DNA from: Nocardiopsis sp. JB363
GTDB taxonomy: Bacteria; Actinomycetota; Actinomycetes; Streptosporangiales; Streptosporangiaceae
Assembly: GCF_900143625.1 (NCBI RefSeq)
Contig: NZ_FRFF01000169.1
Location: forward strand, 124,001 to 188,000
Direction: 5' to 3'
DNA: 64,000 nucleotides
Shown: positions 8,105 to 15,513 of the stretch, one piece after another
Numbering within the stretch: position 1 is the first letter of the stretch
Layout: each line of letters starts with the position of its first letter
Notes under the pieces: generated by a model
What the model saw: only the letters and a program-made list of their open reading frames with translations
Database searches by the model: none
Told to the model about the DNA's origin: nothing
Program-made: the position numbers and the translations under genes

Positions 8105-9489
8105 GAAACGCCCTCTCCCTTCCAGGTGTAGCCATAGCCGTCCGCTCGTTGGAGTAGACGCATGTGCTTGTAACGGATGCTTTGGACGGTGCCTTGGGTG
8201 GTGGTGATGTTGAAGCTGCCCGAGGCGCGTACCGCGACCCGGCCGGTATAGGTGCCGGTCTTCTTTCCCTGGGGGACCACGGCCCGGACCAGATCGCCGG
8301 TGGAGAACCCGAAGAACTCCTTGGTTCGGGGCAGGCGCAGCCTCGGGAATCCGTGCTTGTCGGGGCGGGTGCGGGCGTAGGAGCCCCGGCCCGCACATCC
8401 GGCGACCAGGACCCGGTTGGTGGTCTGGGTGATGGTGTCGATCTTGCCCACAGATAGGGCGTCCAGAGTGTGGGTTTTCGGTAGGTGGTTGCGGGTCCGG
8501 TTCCACTTGGTCCGACCACCCGAACCGACATGAGTAGGCAACCGTTCGTTCAGAGCGCGCCAGAGCGCCCATCGGGTGGACTGCACCGCCGCCGCGTCTC
8601 GCAAGGGTGCCTTGGCCCGAGCCAGAATCCGAGCCAAGACCTGCTTGTTGGTGATGAACTCTTCGACGGGCCGGTTGTTCTTGGCCTGGTTGCAGGTCAC
8701 GCACGCCAACACCAGGTTGGACACCCGATCGGACCCGCCTCGGGAGCGGGGGTGGACGTGGTCCAGGTTGAGTGGTGTGTTCGTGGCCCCGCAGTACACA
8801 CAGGCACGGTCGAACTTGGCCAGCAGGTACTCGCGTACCTCATAGCCGTGCAGGGTGCCCCGTTGATACTCCACGCCCTCTAGGGGCTTGCCGGCGGACA
8901 GGGCGTGGGTGTCGAAGGCGACCCGTTCCACGTGCACCGCTTTGACCGGTGCCCATCGGGTGAGCCGGTCCACCCAACCGGTGGTGTTCTCCACCCGGTG
9001 TCGCAGGGACGGCGCGAGCCACCCTTGGGGGCGGGTGCGGTTGGCGAACCGGGGTGCGCGGTGGCGCAGGTTCCGGAAGCGACGACCCCGCCTATAGGCG
9101 GAGCGTTGGCCGATTTTCTTTCGGATTCGCGCACCACGGTGGTCGAGCTGGATCGCGTACCGGCCGCGTCGTTCCCCGGCATGCTGGGTGAACACCGCGA
9201 TACCGGTGTGTTTGCTGCCCGGGTCGATCCCGACCTGGACACCGTCCACCTCGGACTCGGCGATGGTGCGGTCCTTGAGCCGGATGGTGAAAGGGGTGTG
9301 CCGGGCCACCACGGCCCGACCCTTGTTCAACAGTTTGCGGGCCCTGGCCGGGTGACAGGGCTGGAGCGGAATCTGGTTCTTGTCCAGGACGAAGACGGAT
9401 GGGTGCCGCTCACGCGGCCTCTCCCCAGCCAAAGGCCGGGTGGTGACGCCACCGACATCAGGTGAGATGAGGGTGGTCTCCCCTCGCAC
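8092..9489 (-). CDS. iscB: RNA-guided endonuclease IscB
   Basis: All IscB parts are visible in order. The N-terminal PLMP/RRXRR domain begins VFVLDKNQIPLQPCHPARAR at 9396. Next are RuvC-I GIDPGSKHTGIAV (catalytic Asp), an Arg-rich bridge helix (SAYRRGRRFRNLRHRAPRF) and RuvC-II VHVERVAFD (Glu). An HNH domain has zinc-type cysteines CVYCG and CVTCN around LDHVHPRSRGG, then RuvC-III HTLDALSVG. The C-terminal PAM/TAM-interaction region includes GFSTGDLVRAVVP. All catalytic residues are present, so the nuclease looks active. The start is uncertain: the frame is open to ATG 9645, but that codon lies in the omega-RNA. I chose GTG 9489; GTG 9510 or a start closer to 9396 is possible. IscB works with an omega-RNA to cut DNA and is the ancestor group of Cas9. 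Confidence 0.9.
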   Translation of the reverse strand: MRGETTLISPDVGGVTTRPLAGERPRERHPSVFVLDKNQIPLQPCHPARARKLLNKGRAVVARHTPFTIRLKDRTIAESEVDGVQVGIDPGSKHTGIAVFTQHAGERRGRYAIQLDHRGARIRKKIGQRSAYRRGRRFRNLRHRAPRFANRTRPQGWLAPSLRHRVENTTGWVDRLTRWAPVKAVHVERVAFDTHALSAGKPLEGVEYQRGTLHGYEVREYLLAKFDRACVYCGATNTPLNLDHVHPRSRGGSDRVSNLVLACVTCNQAKNNRPVEEFITNKQVLARILARAKAPLRDAAAVQSTRWALWRALNERLPTHVGSGGRTKWNRTRNHLPKTHTLDALSVGKIDTITQTTNRVLVAGCAGRGSYARTRPDKHGFPRLRLPRTKEFFGFSTGDLVRAVVPQGKKTGTYTGRVAVRASGSFNITTTQGTVQSIRYKHMRLLQRADGYGYTWKGEGVSSRS

Positions 9490-9728
9490 ATGGTCCGCAC
9501 CGGATACCACCCTGGGGTGGTGCCGAAGTCCCGTTTCGTGCCCGATCCGGGGCGTGTCTACCGACTCCGATTCCAGAGCAGGCCGCTGAGGAAGCACGGC
9601 CTGGTGGGTCTTCTGCCCTGTGCGGAACGTAGCCATCGAGGTCACCTCCCCGTAGGCGATGGCTGGTGCTGGTAAAGACGGCTCTCAGCCACAAGGGGCT
9701 GAAAAGCCCGGTCCTTCAGGACCGAGAT
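9400..9728 (-). ncRNA. IscB omega-RNA (HEARO-like)
   Basis: IscB scaffolds (HEARO RNA) are encoded directly upstream of, and slightly into, iscB. This stretch carries several strong stems on the minus strand: the left-end hairpin around GGTCCTGAAGGACC, then AGCCCCTTGTGGCT, then a stem near 9500-9530 (CACCACCCCAGGGTGG). The guide should be the roughly 16 nt just outside the element, at 9727-9742. I assign it by position and stem content; boundaries are approximate. Confidence 0.65.
9701..9726 (-). repeat. IscB element left-end hairpin
   Basis: CGGTCC-TTCA-GGACCG stem preceded on the plus strand by GAAAAGCC. It is nearly the same as the right-end copy at 8079-8104 and in the same orientation. 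Confidence 0.7.
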
Positions 9729-9893
9729 CCCTTTACACTGCCTCCTCGGTTGCATGAAGACCAGTATTCAGCGTCACCCTGGGTTACCGGCGGGTTTCCA
9801 CAGGACGGATCCGATCCCATGGATCGAGGCCGGCGTGTTCCGGAGGATCGTGTTCCGCCGAGGAATGTCGGTGGTGGGTGTCACACTCGGGGC

Positions 9894-10268
9894 ATGTTGG
9901 ATCACCTCGGAATCCAGGTCACAGACCCGACCACCGCCGCGTCCTTCTACGACGCCGTCCTCGCGCCCCTGGGACACCGCCGCATGCTCCAGTTCGGGGA
10001 GGTCATCGGCTACGGCTCCGACGACCCCGCGTTCTGGATCTCGCCCAGCGAGACGGACGGCCCCGCGAGGGAGTCGCACATCGCGTTCACCGCGGCCGAC
10101 CGGGCCGCCGTCGACGCCTTCTTCGCCGCCGCCGTCGAGGTCGGGGCGGAGGTCCTGCATGAGCCGAAGGAGTGGCCCGAATACCACGAGCACTACTACG
10201 GCGCCTTCGTCCGCGACCCCGACGGCAACAACGTGGAGGCCGTCTCCCACGGTCCGGCCCGGGGCTGA
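9894..10268 (+). CDS. VOC (glyoxalase/bleomycin resistance) family protein
   Basis: The 124-residue single-domain protein begins MLDHLGIQVTDPTTAASFYD, the usual first beta-alpha unit with a metal-ligand His. It ends FVRDPDGNNVEAVSHG, where the Glu is the last ligand position. Members act in glyoxalase, dioxygenase or resistance reactions; the substrate cannot be inferred. The start at ATG 9894 fits the domain boundary, with only a weak GGGGC upstream. The open frame extending 5' has no family sequence. Confidence 0.88.
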   Translation: MLDHLGIQVTDPTTAASFYDAVLAPLGHRRMLQFGEVIGYGSDDPAFWISPSETDGPARESHIAFTAADRAAVDAFFAAAVEVGAEVLHEPKEWPEYHEHYYGAFVRDPDGNNVEAVSHGPARG

Positions 10269-10295
10269 CCGGGCACGGCCGGCCCCGGGCCGGGT

Positions 10296-11453
10296 TCACC
10301 CGGAGTCGGCCGCGGCGTGCGGGTTCCGGGCGGTGGCCAGTTCGGCGGCCCGCACCGCGCTGGTCACCGCCACCTCGCCCAACAGGCCGGGCGCGGCCAC
10401 CTGGTCCCCGACCAGGTACACGCCCCCGCCCCGGTCGATGGCCGGACGATCCCGCCAGGTGGTGCCCGGTAGGTCCAGCGCCCCGGTGCGCCCTCGCGCC
10501 ACCTGATCGCGCCGCCAGGTCAGCCGGTCCCGCCAGTCGGGCAGCGCGGCGTCGAGCAGCGCTTCCAGGCGGGCGTTCGTCTCCGTTCGACCCTCACCCG
10601 GGCGGACCGGAAGCTGTGCCTGGACCAGGTCCTCGCCCGCCGGGGCGAGCGTGGGGTCGACGACGGTGTAGCGCTCCAGGAAACCGGCCTCATCGGCGTC
10701 GAACACCAGGAACGGATCGCGGTGACGCCGTGTCAGTCCCAGGTCGACCATCAGGGTGTGTCCGCTCTCCCAGCGCAGCGTGTCGTCCCCCAGCAGGGCG
10801 CGCGCCGCGTCCAGGGACGTGGCCACGACGGTCGGACCCTGCGGCAGGGTGTCCACCCGGCTCCGCGTTTCGATCCGCACGCCCATCTCCCGGGCACGCG
10901 CGGACAGGTGTTCCACCCAGGCACCCCAACCCCCGATCAGGTATCGCGGCGCGGGCCATCCCGGGGTGGTGACACGTTGGAACCGGTCCCAGACGAAGGC
11001 GGCCGACAGACGGGCGGGCTCGGCGTGGAAGAGCACGACCCCCATCATGTCGCCGACGGCTCGGGCCGTCTCGGCGCCCAGGTGCTCCGTTCCCCAGGTA
11101 CCGAAGTCCACGTCGTGCGGGGCGCGCAGACGCCGACGGGTCGCCGCTCGGAGGACTCCGGCCGGAGGGCCGCCGACCCGGCCCCGGTATCGCCACCGGA
11201 CCCCGAGCGTCGCCCTCAACGGCAGGGCCTTCGACGGCGGGATCAGGCCGCGCCGCTTCAGCCAGACGTAGGGGGCCCCGTCCGAGTACAGGACGTGCGG
11301 CCCGTCATTGGCCACGTACGGAGGATCGGTGGAGCGGGCCCGCCCACCGAGCGTGGCATGGGATTCGAACAGGGTGACTTCGGCGCCCCTCTCGGCGCCG
11401 GCGATGGCCGCGGTCAGTCCGGCGAGGCCACCGCCCACAACATTGAGTTCCAT
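10296..11453 (-). CDS. FAD-dependent amine oxidase / phytoene desaturase-like protein
   Basis: The 385-residue protein has an N-terminal Rossmann dinucleotide motif VVGGGLAGLTAAIAGAERGA followed by FESHATLGGRARS, the typical FAD-binding start of flavin amine oxidases and carotenoid desaturases. The C-terminal FAD motif VYLVGDQVAAPGLLGEVAVTSA is recognisable. The start lies four bases after the sigJ stop, so it is in the same operon. ECF41 sigma factors are known to be linked with oxidoreductase, decarboxylase or epimerase genes, and this is the likely partner gene here. The substrate is unknown. Confidence 0.88.
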   Translation of the reverse strand: MELNVVGGGLAGLTAAIAGAERGAEVTLFESHATLGGRARSTDPPYVANDGPHVLYSDGAPYVWLKRRGLIPPSKALPLRATLGVRWRYRGRVGGPPAGVLRAATRRRLRAPHDVDFGTWGTEHLGAETARAVGDMMGVVLFHAEPARLSAAFVWDRFQRVTTPGWPAPRYLIGGWGAWVEHLSARAREMGVRIETRSRVDTLPQGPTVVATSLDAARALLGDDTLRWESGHTLMVDLGLTRRHRDPFLVFDADEAGFLERYTVVDPTLAPAGEDLVQAQLPVRPGEGRTETNARLEALLDAALPDWRDRLTWRRDQVARGRTGALDLPGTTWRDRPAIDRGGGVYLVGDQVAAPGLLGEVAVTSAVRAAELATARNPHAAADSG

Positions 11454-11457
11454 GTCC

Positions 11458-12366
11458 CTAGGACGGGTCGACCGCCCTCAGACGTGACAACTTGTCGGGG
11501 TTGACCAACAAGTACACGTGTTGGACGCGTCCCTCGAAGACGTCCAGGGAGAGCAGGAGTACCGCGTCCCCCGCCGCGAAGGCCAGCACACCCGGTCCAC
11601 CGTTGACCTCGGTGACCCGAATGTCCAGGTCGTCCATGCCGTCGACCCCGACCGAGGCGAGGAACCGGGTGACGTTGCGTTCCTCGGTGATGGCCGTGAG
11701 GAACCGGCCCACCTTGTGCGCGGTGCGCAGCACCCGTAGGGGAGCCCTGGCCTTGCCCCCGCTGTCGCTCACCAGGGTGGCGTCGGCGGTGAGCAGGCCC
11801 TTGAGCCCGTCCAGGTCCCCTTCCAAACAGGCTCGGAGGAAACGTTCGGTGATGCGCCGTCGTTCGGCCCGATCGGCCTCGAACCGGGGTCGGCGGTCCC
11901 GTACGTGGTCGCGTGCGCGTTTGGCCAGCTGTCGGGTGGCGGCCTCACTGCGCCCGATGGCCTGCGCGATCTGTGCGTAGGGCAGTTGGAAGGCCTCGTG
12001 CAGAACGAACACGGCGCGTTCCAACGGGCTCAGCGTCTCCAACACCACCATCAGGGCGAACTCCACCGAGTCGGCGAGTTCGGCCCGCTCGGCGCCGTCG
12101 GGCAGGTCGCTGACCGGTTCGGGAAGCCACTCGCCCACGTAGGACTCGCGCTGGGAACCGGCTCGCCGCAACCGGTCGATGGCCACCCGTGAGACCACGG
12201 TGACCAGGTAGGCGCGCGGGTCGTCGACCTCGGTGGGATCGACCCTGGACCAGCGCAGCCAGGCCTCCTGGACCACGTCCTCGGCGTCGTTGGCGCTGCC
12301 CAGGACCCGGTAGGCGACCCCGTTCAACAGGGAGCGGTGCTCCTCGAAGACCTCTGTCGTCGTCAT
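11458..12366 (-). CDS. sigJ: ECF41-type RNA polymerase sigma factor (SigJ-like)
   Basis: The 302-residue protein has sigma region 2 (LLNGVAYRVLGSANDAEDVVQEAWLRW begins at about residue 13) and region 4 (LSPLERAVFVLHEAFQLPY with the helix-turn-helix after it). A SnoaL/NTF2-like C-terminal domain of about 120 residues follows. Two hallmarks of group ECF41 are seen in that domain: a SDSGGKARAPLR segment (DGGGK-type motif) and NPDKLSRLR at the C-terminus, which modulate activity without an anti-sigma factor. The start is ATG 12366; no Shine-Dalgarno sequence is present. An ECF41-like promoter lies so close that the mRNA may be leaderless. The oxidoreductase gene follows in the same operon. Confidence 0.92.
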   Translation of the reverse strand: MTTTEVFEEHRSLLNGVAYRVLGSANDAEDVVQEAWLRWSRVDPTEVDDPRAYLVTVVSRVAIDRLRRAGSQRESYVGEWLPEPVSDLPDGAERAELADSVEFALMVVLETLSPLERAVFVLHEAFQLPYAQIAQAIGRSEAATRQLAKRARDHVRDRRPRFEADRAERRRITERFLRACLEGDLDGLKGLLTADATLVSDSGGKARAPLRVLRTAHKVGRFLTAITEERNVTRFLASVGVDGMDDLDIRVTEVNGGPGVLAFAAGDAVLLLSLDVFEGRVQHVYLLVNPDKLSRLRAVDPS

Positions 12367-12375
12367 GACAGGGAA

Positions 12376-12403
12376 GACGTACCACCGTGCGTGGTCCGTG
12401 ACA
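12376..12403 (-). promoter_or_regulatory. ECF41-type autoregulated promoter of sigJ
   Basis: On the minus strand TGTCACG is followed by 17 bases and CGTC, close to the TGTCACA / CGTC promoter known for ECF41 factors. The CGTC ends 9 bases before the sigJ ATG, which predicts a leaderless or almost leaderless transcript. Confidence 0.65.
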
Positions 12404-12543
12404 CGTCCCCGGCCGATTTCCAGTGAATCGTCTCGCCCGCCGCGGAGGTAGACCGAACGGTGACCCACAAGGGACGACCATCCGCTTGCCCGGAGAGGGA
12501 ACGGGTCCTAGGTTGGCGCGATCGGCGGAGTCGAGGAGAGGGA

Positions 12544-13089
12544 ATGTCGTTGTACCGACTGCGTGAGTGGAACCGAGGGGACGCGGAGCGGCTGCTGGAG
12601 GCCTTCGCCTGGGAGGAGTTGGTCTGGCAGGAGCCCGGTGACGTCCCCCGTACCCCGGACCAGGCTCGGGAGTGGATCGAGTACCGGACCGAACTGGCCC
12701 GGGACGGTGACGTCCATGGGTTCGCGGTGGTGGACGGCCGGGACGAGGCACTGGGGCACGTGCAGATCTCGGTGACCAGCCGCAGACACGAACTGGGCTG
12801 GTTGGCCTTCTGGACGCATCCGGCGGAACAGGGGCGCGGGGTCGCGACGGTCGGGGCGCGGTTGGCCTCGCGGTTCGCGTTCGACGAATTGGGCCTGTTC
12901 CGGGTGGAGGCGGGGCACCGACTCGACAACCCGGGTTCGTGCCTGGCGCTGGGGCGTGCGGGGCTGCTGCCGGAGGGGACCGAGCGGGCCAAGCTGCGGT
13001 ACGGCACCTCCCGCTACGACACCGCCTCGCACGCGCGTTTGGTGACCGACCCGGACACCTGGAACCCTGAGGGCCCCTGCAAGGACTGA
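12544..13089 (+). CDS. GNAT family N-acetyltransferase
   Basis: The 181-residue protein has a RimJ/RimL-type GNAT fold. Visible are RLREWNRGDAERLLEAF at the N-terminus, the acetyl-CoA loop WTHPAEQGRGVATVGARL and the following FRVEAGHRLDNPGSCLALGRAGL. Acceptors in this branch include protein N-termini and antibiotics; none can be named here. The start ATG follows a strong GAGGAGAGGGA. The gene is transcribed alone and converges on the secreted-protein genes through a shared hairpin. Confidence 0.9.
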   Translation: MSLYRLREWNRGDAERLLEAFAWEELVWQEPGDVPRTPDQAREWIEYRTELARDGDVHGFAVVDGRDEALGHVQISVTSRRHELGWLAFWTHPAEQGRGVATVGARLASRFAFDELGLFRVEAGHRLDNPGSCLALGRAGLLPEGTERAKLRYGTSRYDTASHARLVTDPDTWNPEGPCKD

Positions 13090-13136
13090 ACGGATGCACC
13101 CGACCCCGGACGGGGGCCGGGGTGACAAGACGGAAA

Positions 13137-13169
13137 GCGGGGCACGGCGATGGATTCGCCGTGCCCCGC
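13137..13169. terminator. Bidirectional hairpin terminator
   Basis: A perfect 13-bp stem (GCGGGGCACGGCG / CGCCGTGCCCCGC) lies between the convergent GNAT gene and the small secreted-protein gene, so it probably serves both directions. Confidence 0.7.
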
Positions 13170-13194
13170 GTCGTCCCCGGAGGAGCGTGGACTA

Positions 13195-13410
13195 CTAGTC
13201 GTCCACGACGGTGATGCCGGAGTTGAAGTCGTTGTCGATGACGTTGCAGCCCTCGGAGCTGAAGCCCGCGAAGCTGATGACGTCGGCGCAGATCGGCACC
13301 GTGATGTTCTGGATGTCGGCGTTGTTGTCGGCCGCGGCGGTGCCGGTCATGGCGCCGAAGGCGAGGCCGGTGGCGAGGATGAGGCCGGAGAGGGCGGTGG
13401 TGCGCTTCAT
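13195..13410 (-). CDS. Small secreted two-cysteine protein (paralogue A)
   Basis: The 71-residue protein has a Sec signal peptide (MKRT, then LSGLILATGLAFGAMTG) with probable cleavage after TAAA or TAAAD. The mature part is only about 45 residues and has two cysteines, ICADVIS and EGCNVID. It is clearly a paralogue of the next gene: the stretch ADNNADIQNIT(V/I)PIC is shared. AAAGGAAC precedes the start. Size, secretion and Cys pairing resemble surface-active chaplin/rodlin-type proteins of actinomycetes, but I see no chaplin signature and assign no function. Confidence 0.8.
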   Translation of the reverse strand: MKRTTALSGLILATGLAFGAMTGTAAADNNADIQNITVPICADVISFAGFSSEGCNVIDNDFNSGITVVDD

Positions 13411-13490
13411 GGTGAGTGTTCCTTTTCGGTTCGCTGTGTGCAGGTGGTGACGGTGGCCGCGTGGAGCCGACCCGTATGACTACCGGGTGA

Positions 13491-13703
13491 TCAGTCGCTG
13501 ACCGCGAGGCCCGAGGTCGCGTCCCAGTCGACGACGTTGCAGCCGCTGGCGCTGACGCCGGAGGCCTTCAGGACGTCCAGGCAGATCGGGATGGTGATGT
13601 TCTGGATGTCGGCGTTGTTGTCGGCCGCGGCGGTGCCGGTGAAGGCGCCGAAGGCGAGGCCGGCAGCCAGGACAAAACCGGAAACCTTGGCAATACGGGA
13701 CAT
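13491..13703 (-). CDS. Small secreted two-cysteine protein (paralogue B)
   Basis: The 70-residue protein begins MSRIAKVSGFVLAAGLAFGA, a Sec signal peptide, then the shared ADNNADIQNITIPIC and a second Cys in SGCNVVDW. The start is ATG 13703 because AAAGG sits just upstream and the signal peptide begins there; an 8-residue longer form from 13727 is unlikely. Paralogue A lies 80 bp downstream in the same direction, so the two form a small unit. The role is unknown; secretion and the conserved mature part suggest a surface or extracellular job. Confidence 0.8.
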   Translation of the reverse strand: MSRIAKVSGFVLAAGLAFGAFTGTAAADNNADIQNITIPICLDVLKASGVSASGCNVVDWDATSGLAVSD

Positions 13704-13755
13704 CTGAGTCACCTTTCGGAAGTACAAAAACGGGGTGGTTGCGGCCGCCGTAATT

Positions 13756-13824
13756 AACTTAGCGTAGCTGTCCGTATGCTTGAAGTAGTTTCCCGGAAGA
13801 TTCCAGAGTTTCCTTAGAGTTTCC
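13756..13824 (-). promoter_or_regulatory. Promoter with upstream phased repeats for the secreted pair
   Basis: On the minus strand TTCAAG (13784-13779) and TAAGTT (13761-13756) are 17 bases apart, a good sigma-70-type promoter. Directly upstream of the -35 box are three copies of GGAAACT (plus-strand AGTTTCC at 13787, 13807 and 13818). Two of them are the 9-mer AGAGTTTCC spaced 11 bp, one helical turn. This is the arrangement expected for an activator. Confidence 0.55.
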
Positions 13825-13983
13825 TCGGCTTCTCGGGCGGCATGACCGACATGTCACCGCCTGATACCCCCATCGCGTTACACAACCGAAAGCACGACTA
13901 GAACAGGCTTCTGGCGAATGCATCGGAATCAGTAGCTGTCCGGCCATCGGAGGTCATGTCGGACGTACCGCGGGTGTGGGCAC
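13825..13983. other. Intergenic, nothing recognised
   Basis: Moderate-GC sequence between the repeats and the terminator of the next gene. Open frames here have no family features. Confidence 0.5.
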
Positions 13984-14017
13984 AAAAAAAGCCCGCACGG
14001 CGCATCGCCGTACGGGC
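13984..14017 (-). terminator. Rho-independent terminator
   Basis: On the minus strand a stem GCCCGTACGGCG / CGCCGTGCGGGC with a 3-base loop is followed by seven U residues, just after the stop of the repeat-tail gene. This is a textbook intrinsic terminator. Confidence 0.85.
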
Positions 14018-14035
14018 TCGAAAATCCGGTGGGAG

Positions 14036-14578
14036 CTACCAGCCCTGCTGGCCGTATCCCGGGTACTGCTGGCCGTAGCCGGGCTGCTGCCCGTACCCCG
14101 GCTGCTGCTGACCGTATCCGGGGTACTGCTGCTGGTCGTACCCCGGGTACTGCTGCGGCTGGCCGTAACCCTGGCCGTGACCGGCGTAGGGGTCCGGCTG
14201 CTGCGCGCCCGTGGGGTAATGCGGGTAGGCGGGCTGCTGTCCCGACTGGTCCTGCGGCTGCTGAGGCTGCTGAGCCTCGGCATGGGTCGGCGCCTGCGCC
14301 TTCTGCGTCTCGGTGTCGGGGCGGAAGATGAACAGGCGGGAGGCCTGGGACTCCCCGCTCTCACTCGGGGTGATCAGTTCCAGGCGCCAGCCGGCCTCCT
14401 CGATCCCTTCGAGGATGCGGGTCAGCCCCGGACGCAGCTTGCTCGAAGCCTCGTCGTAGGCGTTGACCTCCAGCTGGACGATGAACATCCGGCGCTTCTG
14501 CTGCGCGGCGACCTTGGCGTGTTCGACGACCGTGCTGTCCCTGACGACCTGTGTGACGCTCATGAAAACCGTACCCAT
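14036..14578 (-). CDS. Hypothetical protein with YPGYGQQ repeat tail
   Basis: The 180-residue protein has two parts. Residues 1-95 form a compact, soluble-looking domain (RRMFIVQLEVNAYDEASSKL and GIEEAGWRLELITPSES) that I do not assign to a family. The rest is low-complexity, rich in Gln, Pro, Gly and Tyr, and ends in tandem (Y)PGYGQQ units, typical of disordered or phase-separating tails. No signal peptide or membrane helix is seen. The start could be ATG 14578 or ATG 14563 (MSVTQVV); neither has a strong ribosome site. It is monocistronic, with a strong terminator. Confidence 0.78.
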   Translation of the reverse strand: MGTVFMSVTQVVRDSTVVEHAKVAAQQKRRMFIVQLEVNAYDEASSKLRPGLTRILEGIEEAGWRLELITPSESGESQASRLFIFRPDTETQKAQAPTHAEAQQPQQPQDQSGQQPAYPHYPTGAQQPDPYAGHGQGYGQPQQYPGYDQQQYPGYGQQQPGYGQQPGYGQQYPGYGQQGW

Positions 14579-14737
14579 CTGCTCTGCGGAGCTGCTTCAC
14601 CCGTCGGGGCTGTTCCCGGTCGTCCGCGTCCACCGTGGCGGGATTCCGCCGGGCTCCGAAACCATCATGCCTTCTATAGGTGCATCTGGCCACAGAATCC
14701 GAACGGATCCCCACCCCCCGCGATATGCGGATACGGC

Positions 14738-15400
14738 TCAACCGGAGGCGGCGCGGACGGCGTCGACGACGGGCGTCTCACCGTTCACCAGGTTGAGAAC
14801 CCGGCCGACCGTTCCTGGTTCGTTCAAAAGAGCGACGATCACGGCGGCCACGTCCTCACGGGTCACCGTGTCGCGCTCCACGTCCTCGTCCAGGGCCACC
14901 AGACCGGTTCCGGGTTCGTCGGTCAGTCCCCCGGGACGCAGGATCGTCCAGTCCAGGTCGAGGTCGCGTTGGCGGAGGTCGTCGTCGGCGGCCTTCTTCG
15001 CCGCGACGTACGCCTTCCAGACCTCACCGGTGTCCTCCGGAACCGGTTTGTCCACGTTGATGGCCGACACCTGGACCAGGCGGCGAACCCCGGCGAGGGC
15101 GGCGGCGTCGGCGGTCAGCACCGCCGCCTTGTGGTCGACGGTCTCCTTACGAGCCGCACTGCTGCCCGGTCCGGCGCCGGCCGCGAACACCACGGCGTCG
15201 GCGCCCATGATCTTCTCGGTCAACTCGGTCACGGTGGCCTTTTCCAGGTCGATCACGACCGGCTCGGCCCCGGCGTCGGTGACGTCCTGGGAATGGTCGG
15301 GGTTACGGATGAGGGCCACAGGGGTGTCACCGCGGTCGGCCAACTGCCTGGCCAGTCGCAGCGCGATCTTCCCGTGTCCTCCGACGATGACGATTCGCAT
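14738..15400 (-). CDS. NAD(P)-binding SDR-type oxidoreductase
   Basis: The 220-residue protein starts MRIVIVGGHGKIALRLARQL, a Rossmann motif (GGHGKIA) of atypical short-chain dehydrogenases of the NAD(P)H-binding/NmrA-like group. DAVVFAAGAG and a YVAAKKAADD segment (YxxxK) follow, then WTILRPGGL. Such proteins reduce small substrates or act as redox sensors; the substrate cannot be named. It is single, with no close co-directional partner. Confidence 0.88.
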   Translation of the reverse strand: MRIVIVGGHGKIALRLARQLADRGDTPVALIRNPDHSQDVTDAGAEPVVIDLEKATVTELTEKIMGADAVVFAAGAGPGSSAARKETVDHKAAVLTADAAALAGVRRLVQVSAINVDKPVPEDTGEVWKAYVAAKKAADDDLRQRDLDLDWTILRPGGLTDEPGTGLVALDEDVERDTVTREDVAAVIVALLNEPGTVGRVLNLVNGETPVVDAVRAASG

Positions 15401-15513
15401 GGGGGCAGCGTATTGCCTTCCCTCGCGGAGGGGCCGGAGACCGCCCCGGGCGACGTCTGTGAACTTCTCGACGCCGCCCGGGGGAATAGCCGACCGGTCG
15501 CCCGGTCGGACCC

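Larger units (their letters stand above)
8076..9728 (-). mobile_element. IscB (ISC, IS200/IS605-like) element without transposase
   Basis: The element is bounded by two similar hairpin segments in the same orientation, at 8079-8104 and 9701-9726. Read on the minus strand both have the core GGTCCTGAA(A/G)GACCGGG followed by TTTTCA. This is the layout of IS200/IS605-type ends, with the omega-RNA at the left end (high coordinates) and iscB running to the right end. No TnpA (Y1 transposase) frame is present, so the copy would need a transposase in trans. Exact cleavage positions are not defined. Confidence 0.75.

Noticed and set aside
7463-8704. 413-codon frame merging the Uma2 protein with upstream sequence
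   Set aside because: The first 214 codons run antiframe through iscB; the real Uma2 start is at 8062.
8092-9645. Long form of IscB starting at ATG 9645
   Set aside because: The first 80 residues have no family sequence and lie inside the omega-RNA; a start at 9489 or later fits better.
9458-9694. Minus-strand open frame in the region upstream of iscB
   Set aside because: It lies in the structured omega-RNA region; the sequence is not protein-like.
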